DNA of 12,482 bases, taken from Phoronis pallida (taxonomy: Eukaryota; Phoronida; Phoronidae). The stretch spans positions 1 to 12,482 of the forward strand of contig JAOXYC010187023.1 in the NCBI GenBank assembly GCA_028565715.1, in the 5' to 3' direction. The notes beneath the pieces were generated by a model. The model worked only from the letters and a program-made list of their open reading frames with translations. It ran no database searches and was not told the DNA's origin. This document shows, one piece after another, positions 10,001 to 12,482 of this stretch. Numbering within the stretch: the stretch's first letter is position 1; each line of letters begins with the position of its first letter. Made by a program: the position numbers and the translations under genes.

Positions 10001-11722
10001 GAAAACAATGTCATTTGAGAGTTTATAACTTTATTGTGTAACTTAATGAAAACCATATATTTTCAGATTGAGAGAATCTTGTCTGAAGTAGATCTGATTG
10101 AGCAGAAGAACAAAAGAGCATTCAGTCTGAGTGGAGGACAGAAACGCAAACTCTCATTGGCTATTGCTTTGATTGGAAATCCCAAGGTAAAAACATGACG
10201 CAAATGGTTCTGTTTTTCAGATAACCAAAATATCATCAGAAGCTTCTTTTTGACGGATTTTCAAGATTTTTGGCTCTACTCAAAGTTCATAACTTCATGA
10301 TGACATTTCTGACCCAATAGTTCTCCCAAATTGTGTTTTTAGGCCTTGAAACTACCCAAAACCAGTTATGGCTCTTTATAAAACTTTCAATTTTGAATTT
10401 TTCTTTCCAATTGATCAGGTGATCTTCTTGGATGAACCCACTGCTGGAATGGATCCTGCGTCACGGCGACATGTCTGGTCGGTATTGAAGAAACGTCGAG
10501 CTGGTAGAGTGATTGTTCTGACGACACACTTTATGGATGAGGCAGACATCTTAGCTGGTAAGGGTTTAGCAAATTCTTTGTGCCTTATGGCGCATAGGGC
10601 TGGATGTTATCCCAGTTGCTGTAGCGTGAGCAGATGAGATTTGTGCAACTCTCCCTGGACAGGAAGCTAGTCTATTGCAGGTTACTTCCTGGCCGTAGCT
10701 GGTACTCATTCCCAGCTGAGTATAATGAAGCAATGCCAGTAAAGTGCCTTGCTCAAAGACGAAACAGACTGCCTGGGGCCGAATCAGGACCCACAACCTT
10801 TCAATTATGAATTGGAAGCTCTACCAACTGAGCTAATCTGCCCGGATTATGGACATGCTAGTAAGAGTTTAGAATTGAAGAGCGGGAAAAGTAATGTTTC
10901 TTATCCAGTGAGGATTTTGGCATTATAGTGAAGGATTTGGCCGATGGTACTAAACCAATGGTTATGTTTATGTTCGTAGTTTGAGGTTTTCTTAGTTATG
11001 ATTTGGGCACATATCAATTGCATAGCTCTTGTTTAATATGCTAGAATATCATTTGGTTTTATGGACATACAGGTTCTCATAATCAATTTATTTTCATTTT
11101 AGATCGCAAAGCAGTAATAAGCAATGGTCAGCTGCAATGTGTGGGGTCGTCACTGTTTCTCAAGAATAAATTTGGAATTGGATATTATTTAAAGTACGTA
11201 ATTGAAATCTCTATCATTTTCTTTTAGATAAAACAAGAAGTTTGTAGTAGTTTTAAAAATAATTTTAACTATGTGCTTAGTTTTGCTAGTGTTTGTATCT
11301 TCTTCCAACTATAGAATGAGTTCTTGAAATATTTGAGAATTATTCTATCAAAATAGTTGGCCTCTGGCTTGAATGGCGAGGCGCCGCAGCAGAGGTCATC
11401 AGTCTCCACCTGCTGGCTCCAGATGTTATCTTCTAAGCAAAGTGCACCCCCGACCAATCAGAGTAGACCCATGGGTGTACCAGAACATTTTACATGCCTG
11501 CAGAACCCATGTGCAAAATCTACTCTCCGCTAGATATAATAAAATTGGAGGGTAACCATGATCATAATTTGTCTTATTTCAGTATGGTGGCCCAGCCTAA
11601 CTGCAACATTCCCGGAGTAGATGATCTCATCCGTCGCCATGTACCCACAGCTTCACAAGGTCGAAGCCATGGGATGGAACTCATGTACACTCTGCCGTAT
11701 GATGATGTGCATAAATTTGCTG
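3852..11722 (+). CDS. ABCA5-like ABC transporter, internal part (11 exons: TMD1 helices 2-6 and NBD1)
   Basis: Joining 3852-4078, 6530-6887, 7298-7448, 8179-8362, 8554-8624, 9060-9193, 9589-9741, 10067-10186, 10419-10557, 11103-11193 and 11583-11722 gives 1768 nt, or 589 codons with no stop. Every junction keeps phase and has GT..AG borders. Residues 33-54, about 81-99, 109-134, 142-161 and 219-240 are hydrophobic helices. NBD1 has Walker A GHNGAGKT (346-353), the Q-loop Q395 in CPQ, the signature LSGGQ (447-451), Walker B VIFLDE (467-472) and the H-loop H503, so it should bind and hydrolyse ATP. ABCA full transporters have about 1600 residues or more with two such halves, and only the first half is here. 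Known ABCA5 proteins sit in late endosome/lysosome membranes and are linked to cholesterol and phospholipid efflux; the same role here is inference. ABCA5 is preferred over ABCA1/3/4 because of the ADILADRKAVIS stretch after the H-loop. No premature stop or frameshift argues for a working gene. Confidence 0.93.
4201..4296. repeat. Imperfect inverted repeat, about 24-bp arms
   Basis: The left arm at 4201-4225 (GGGGCCAAAGAAACACGAGG and five more bases) is similar to the reverse complement of 4273-4296, sharing GCCAAAG, ACACG and CGG at like spacing. It is moderately GC-rich against its surroundings. The similarity is by eye and imperfect. Confidence 0.45.
4990..5309. mobile_element. MITE with 26-bp terminal inverted repeats
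   Basis: The left end 4990-5015 begins GTATTTTCTAGCCATTTTGG. The right end 5284-5309 is its reverse complement with only two mismatches in 26 positions. The 320-bp interior has no coding frame but repeats the terminal-type motif TTGTCCCAAAATG.TGAG at 5048-5065, 5181-5197, 5223-5240 and 5269-5285, before the right end itself. These look like subterminal transposase-binding repeats. I see no convincing target-site duplication, so the superfamily cannot be given. Confidence 0.82.
5917..5964. repeat. (AATT)5 microsatellite and adjoining 10-bp perfect hairpin
   Basis: Five exact AATT units lie at 5917-5936. Just after them ATACATTTAT (5942-5951) and ATAAATGTAT (5955-5964) are perfectly complementary across a 3-base loop. 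A palindrome GGCTTAAGCC follows at 5975-5984. This cruciform-prone tract shows no sign of being a gene. Confidence 0.85.
6530..6887 (+). CDS. ABCA5-like exon B: TM helices 3-5
   Basis: The acceptor TGTTACAG precedes a single G that completes the Trp codon (TG+G), confirming the junction with the previous exon despite a 2.45-kb intron. The donor is GTGAGT at 6888 and the exon ends in phase 0 after residues GIDW. It encodes three strongly hydrophobic segments (about 81-99, 109-134, 142-161) and a further hydrophobic stretch, [14 protein letters not shown] (179-192), matching the re-entrant/TM region of TMD1 in the ABCA family. The reading frame stays open past the donor, but only because intron and SINE sequence lack a stop. 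At 358 nt it is the longest exon and GC-richer than the flanking introns. Confidence 0.95.
6931..7033 (-). mobile_element. tRNA-derived SINE or tRNA pseudogene, antisense in intron
   Basis: On the minus strand, TAGCTCAGTTGGTA (7004-7017) is a good Pol III A box and GGAGTCGATTCCC (6962-6974) a B box at tRNA spacing. The cloverleaf between is degenerate: the D stem is mispaired and the anticodon stem has wobbles. It is followed by a T-rich tail. Possible flanking duplication: TTTGTCAAAATTTAAAAATT (6911-6930) and TTTGTCTAATTGTTAAAATT (7034-7053), similar but AT-rich. It lies just after the exon B donor. A functional tRNA is unlikely. Confidence 0.75.
7298..7448 (+). CDS. ABCA5-like exon C: lumenal loop and TM helix 6
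   Basis: The acceptor is a long T tract ending in CCAG and the donor is GTAAGT at 7449. It encodes [18 protein letters not shown] and then a hydrophobic helix (219-240) ending in FDSIVP. N208 (NFS) and N211 (NIS) are potential N-glycosylation sites in the loop before TM6. The same loop in vertebrate ABCA5 has a comparable GASFSNLT stretch. The exon ends in phase 1 (A), and with CT from the next exon gives Thr246. The FDSIVPTEYG junction matches the conserved (D/E)xVIPGEFG of the family. Confidence 0.95.
7449..8178 (+). other. Intron between exons C and D
   Basis: A 730-bp AT-rich intron. Its 3' part (7898-8157) is a partial copy of an inverted-repeat element shared with the 9742-10066 intron. 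Two short open frames within it (7431-7616, 7762-7986) are chance frames. I see nothing else in 7449-7897. Confidence 0.8.
7898..8157. mobile_element. Partial MITE-like element, copy 1 (right end present)
   Basis: Positions 7898-7984 match 9840-9927 in the same orientation along about 87 bp, sharing TTTGATC.TTTTTC.TTGCCAA, TACCTTCATTCTTT and CGAAAACAC. The right end GTAAGTAGCGATGTA (8143-8157) is the exact reverse complement of 9779-9793, the left end of copy 2. Together the two copies define an element with at least 15-bp terminal inverted repeats. The left terminus of this copy is not recognisable. Confidence 0.7.
8179..8362 (+). CDS. ABCA5-like exon D: cytosolic linker between TMD1 and NBD1
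   Basis: The acceptor is GATTTGCAG and the donor is GTATGT at 8363. It encodes [17 protein letters not shown], the post-TM6 segment conserved in ABCA proteins. A hydrophilic, Asn/Glu/Ser-rich linker ([19 protein letters not shown] and onward) leads to the NBD. The exon ends in phase 2 (AG) and makes Arg307 with the next exon. The linker is expected to vary between species and may hold phosphorylation sites, though no specific site is supported here. Confidence 0.92.
8554..8624 (+). CDS. ABCA5-like exon E: first strands of NBD1
   Basis: This short 71-nt exon has the acceptor TAATTGCAG and the donor GTAAAT at 8625. It encodes [20 protein letters not shown] and the residues AVNG. The aromatic residue in KKKFKI sits where NBDs carry the adenine-stacking A-loop residue (Tyr in vertebrate ABCA5). 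The [16 protein letters not shown] stretch that continues into the next exon is the standard beta strand before Walker A. Phases 2 in and 1 out fit both neighbours exactly, which supports this small exon even though it is too short to recognise alone. Confidence 0.9.
8625..9059 (+). other. Intron between exons E and F
   Basis: A 435-bp intron with no repeat or element I can support. It has a mildly GC-richer stretch near 8830-8950 with no open frame of note. Confidence 0.8.
9060..9193 (+). CDS. ABCA5-like exon F: NBD1 Walker A
   Basis: The acceptor is AATTCCAG and the donor is GTAAAA at 9194, a less typical donor with A rather than G at +5. It encodes [21 protein letters not shown], continuing [18 protein letters not shown]. 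The Walker A loop GHNGAGKT occupies 9104-9127, with the ATP-contacting Lys352 and Thr353. This spelling is the common ABCA form. The exon ends in phase 0 after TYGL, which matches the ABCA motif (A/I)xxYG before the next strand. Confidence 0.96.
9243..9382. repeat. Short diverged tandem repeat in the exon F-G intron
   Basis: Four successive segments starting near 9243, 9277, 9319 and 9351 share a pattern like AAATCCTCATT..GAAC.CTTTTCATAGC, each 32-42 bp. The copies are degenerate and this is a by-eye call. The rest of the 395-bp intron (9194-9588) shows nothing else. Confidence 0.5.
9589..9741 (+). CDS. ABCA5-like exon G: NBD1 Q-loop
   Basis: The acceptor is a pure T tract then CAG and the donor is GTAAGC at 9742. 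It is 51 full codons in phase 0/0. It encodes [20 protein letters not shown], then [20 protein letters not shown]. The CPQ glutamine (residue 395) is the Q-loop that couples ATP binding to the membrane domain. The (N/D)xLFxxLxxxENL pattern is typical of ABCA NBD1. It ends inside the helical subdomain that carries the signature motif in the next exon. Confidence 0.96.
9779..9927. mobile_element. Partial MITE-like element, copy 2 (left end present)
   Basis: It begins TACATCGCTACTTAC (9779-9793), the exact reverse complement of the right end of copy 1, and contains the internal block 9840-9927 that matches 7898-7984. The right terminus is missing or too diverged to see. A TA at the outer edge of both ends would suit a Tc1/mariner-type TA target, but this is only suggestive. 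Confidence 0.65.
10067..10186 (+). CDS. ABCA5-like exon H: NBD1 signature motif
   Basis: The acceptor is TATTTTCAG and the donor is GTAAAA at 10187. It is exactly 40 codons in phase 0/0. It encodes the helix leading to the ABC signature, [20 protein letters not shown], with LSGGQ at 10127-10141. The [15 protein letters not shown] continuation is characteristic of the ABCA subfamily. It ends directly before Walker B, which starts the next exon. Confidence 0.97.
10419..10557 (+). CDS. ABCA5-like exon I: NBD1 Walker B, D-loop and H-loop
   Basis: The acceptor is TTGATCAG and the donor is GTAAGG at 10558. It encodes [17 protein letters not shown] and then a helix and strand to [14 protein letters not shown]. 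Asp471 and Glu472 are the Walker B magnesium ligand and catalytic base, AGMDP is the D-loop, and His503 is the H-loop switch. The exon ends in phase 1 with G, which pairs with AT of the next exon to give the Asp of DRKAV. The donor lies inside a probable target-site duplication left by a downstream SINE; see the findings. Reading on past the donor meets a stop at 10635-10637. Confidence 0.97.
10558..11102 (+). other. Intron between exons I and J
   Basis: A 545-bp intron, more than half of it a SINE and its flanking duplication. The remaining part, 10873-11102, is unremarkable AT-rich sequence ending in a good acceptor. Confidence 0.85.
10570..10856 (-). mobile_element. tRNA-derived SINE, antisense, with probable 16-bp target duplication
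   Basis: On the minus strand the head reads as a tRNA from about 10846: A box TAGCTCAGTTGG (10824-10835), paired D stem GCTC/GAGC, an anticodon loop TTCATAA (CAT at 10807-10809) and a B-box-like GGTCCTGATTC (10781-10791). The CATAAT..GAAGGT context resembles a Met tRNA. A body with GTCTTTGAGCAAGGCACTT (10742-10760) follows, recalling the GAGCAAGGCACTTAACC motif of vertebrate V-SINE-type elements. Flanks 10554-10569 and 10857-10872 match at 14 of 16 positions, as expected for LINE-driven retroposition. Family assignment is inference. Confidence 0.85.
11103..11193 (+). CDS. ABCA5-like exon J: end of NBD1
   Basis: The acceptor is TTTTCATTTTAG and the donor is GTACGT at 11194. With the G of the previous exon it encodes [20 protein letters not shown], then [10 protein letters not shown]. 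It matches the (D/G)R(K/I)A(V/I)IS.G.L.C.GSS.FLK...G.GY block that closes NBD1 in ABCA proteins. The DRKAVIS spelling is the ABCA5-group form. The exon ends in phase 2 (AA), giving Asn543 with the T of the next exon. Confidence 0.95.
11305..11360. repeat. Imperfect 56-bp palindrome in the exon J-K intron
   Basis: CCAACTAT (11305-11312) and ATAGTTGG (11353-11360) are exact complements. Inside them AGAAT/ATTCT and AGTTCT/AGAATT pair further with small bulges. The following 11361-11480 segment is GC-richer (GGCGAGGCGCCGCAGCAGAGG) than other introns and may be a repeat fragment, but I recognise no family. Confidence 0.6.
11583..11722 (+). CDS. ABCA5-like exon K: start of the post-NBD1 regulatory region (3' end uncertain)
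   Basis: The acceptor is GTCTTATTTCAG. It encodes [20 protein letters not shown], then [27 protein letters not shown]. This parallels the vertebrate ABCA5 segment with LVKQHIPGA and VYSLPFKDMDKFSG. I end the exon at 11722, where homology stops, using GTATTG as donor. That donor is weak (no G at +5), so the end is inferred. The frame stays open to a TAG at 11839-11841, giving 39 unconvincing residues (only a vague LxSxSN resemblance to the family). That stop lies within a MITE, so the read-through is probably intron. The exon carrying the SYGVSMTTLEDVF-type block is not found before the window ends. Confidence 0.85.
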
Positions 11723-12482
11723 GTATTGTATATTTTCTGAACAGTTCCAGTAACAAAAATACAATGTGCATTTTACTGACTGAAGAGTACATGTTCGGTG
11801 TATGCAATATTGCTGTTGTTTGTGACATCATAGATAAATAGTAGAAAAGATCCCCAACTTATACTTGGTGTAATGGATTGTCTTGCGAAGTCAAGAAGTC
11901 TGTTCACCTCGGTTTCATACATGGTTTTGAGAACGACCACTTCACTTCCGGTTTGAGACTTGGGTTTGAAATATGCACAACCGGATATGAATCAGTACCA
12001 TCTCGTTTTTCTTGCTTCACAAAGTCAAGTTGAGGATCTTTTCTTCTATTTATCTATGGTGACATTTGCATGTAAAAATTACAAAATGACATTGTTTTTG
12101 TGTGTGAAAAGAGTGAGATACATTGTCTTGAAGTAATCTCTGTGTAGAACACCATAGCTGACCTCTACTCCATCCACATTGCAAAATCCAAAATGGCAGA
12201 CCTCGCCCATTACCCCATCATAAAAGGGATAGGATGAGATCAAATCATAAGGTCATAAAACTCCACTAACCACAGTTTGGAAAACCTTGGGACTGGTCAT
12301 TTGACATTCTGTGAAACTTGTTTAGTACACATTATTACAGAGATATTTCTGAAACAAGCTGTTTTATCCTGTTTACTTTTACCAGAGACCGTAAATATAC
12401 AAGGCTTGGTCAGCGGTTTCCGCGTTTTTGGCCAACCACAGAATTGCCAGGAAACTTTTCAGTGGTTTTCACTCCGAGTCAT
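11723..12482 (+). other. Downstream intron (partial)
   Basis: Apart from the MITE, I see no exon resembling the expected end of the NBD1 regulatory region or TMD2. The last 40 bases loosely resemble the first 40 bases of the window (see findings). The gene therefore continues to the right. Confidence 0.7.
11829..12058. mobile_element. Intact 230-bp MITE with 32-bp TIRs and 7-bp target duplication
   Basis: Left end 11829-11860 and the reverse complement of right end 12027-12058 match at 30 of 32 positions, beginning CATAGATAAATAG. Similarity continues weakly for another dozen bases inward. The element is flanked by the exact direct repeat GTGACAT (11822-11828 and 12059-12065). The interior has no coding frame. 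Near-identical arms and an intact duplication suggest recent insertion. A 7-bp duplication does not identify the superfamily by itself; an 8-bp hAT duplication with one changed base is possible. Confidence 0.92.

Noticed and set aside
10566-10796. 76-residue minus-strand open frame
   Set aside because: It lies entirely within the tRNA-derived SINE and is not a gene.
11373-11555. 60-residue Arg-rich open frame before exon K
   Set aside because: It starts in a GC-richer intron patch, has no ABCA similarity, and the exon J to K join is already in phase without it.
11574-11831. 85-residue minus-strand open frame
   Set aside because: Antisense shadow of exon K.
1-12482. CRISPR array, operon, phage or bacterial defence system
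   Set aside because: The split ABCA exons with canonical introns and SINEs are eukaryotic. No regularly spaced identical repeats with unique spacers and no bacterial-type gene cluster are present.

Overview
This is metazoan nuclear DNA carrying part of one spliced gene. It holds eleven consecutive plus-strand exons between 3852 and 11722, with GT..AG introns of about 0.2 to 2.5 kb. Joined in phase, the exons give 589 uninterrupted codons of an ABCA-subfamily lipid transporter half. It runs from the end of the first lumenal domain, through membrane helices 2-6, to a complete first nucleotide-binding domain (NBD1) and the start of the following regulatory region. Wording such as EKEKKIKE before an AFW motif, [13 protein letters not shown], and [18 protein letters not shown] points to the ABCA5 group. 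The gene's 5' exons lie left of the window, and its second half (TMD2/NBD2) lies to the right.

The AT-rich introns, tRNA-derived SINEs and small inverted-repeat transposons suggest a marine invertebrate, perhaps a hemichordate, cephalochordate or other non-vertebrate. The species cannot be settled from the sequence alone.

Layout: 1-3851 is intron with no recognisable exon. It holds a GC-rich perfect hairpin at the left edge, a diverged tandem array with a period of about 90 bp and an inserted hairpin element, and several short inverted repeats. 3852-4078 is the first exon. 4079-6529 is a large intron with a 320-bp MITE built from repeated TGTCCCA-type motifs. 6530-11722 holds ten closely spaced exons, with two antisense tRNA-derived SINEs and two partial copies of another inverted-repeat element in the introns between them. 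11723-12482 is intron containing a very well defined 230-bp MITE with a 7-bp target duplication.

I do not see an undescribed multi-gene system. The most interesting points concern mobile elements touching the splicing landscape. A SINE appears to have duplicated the splice donor of the Walker B exon. One MITE supplies the stop codon that ends read-through of the last exon. Another element ends 21 bp before an exon acceptor.
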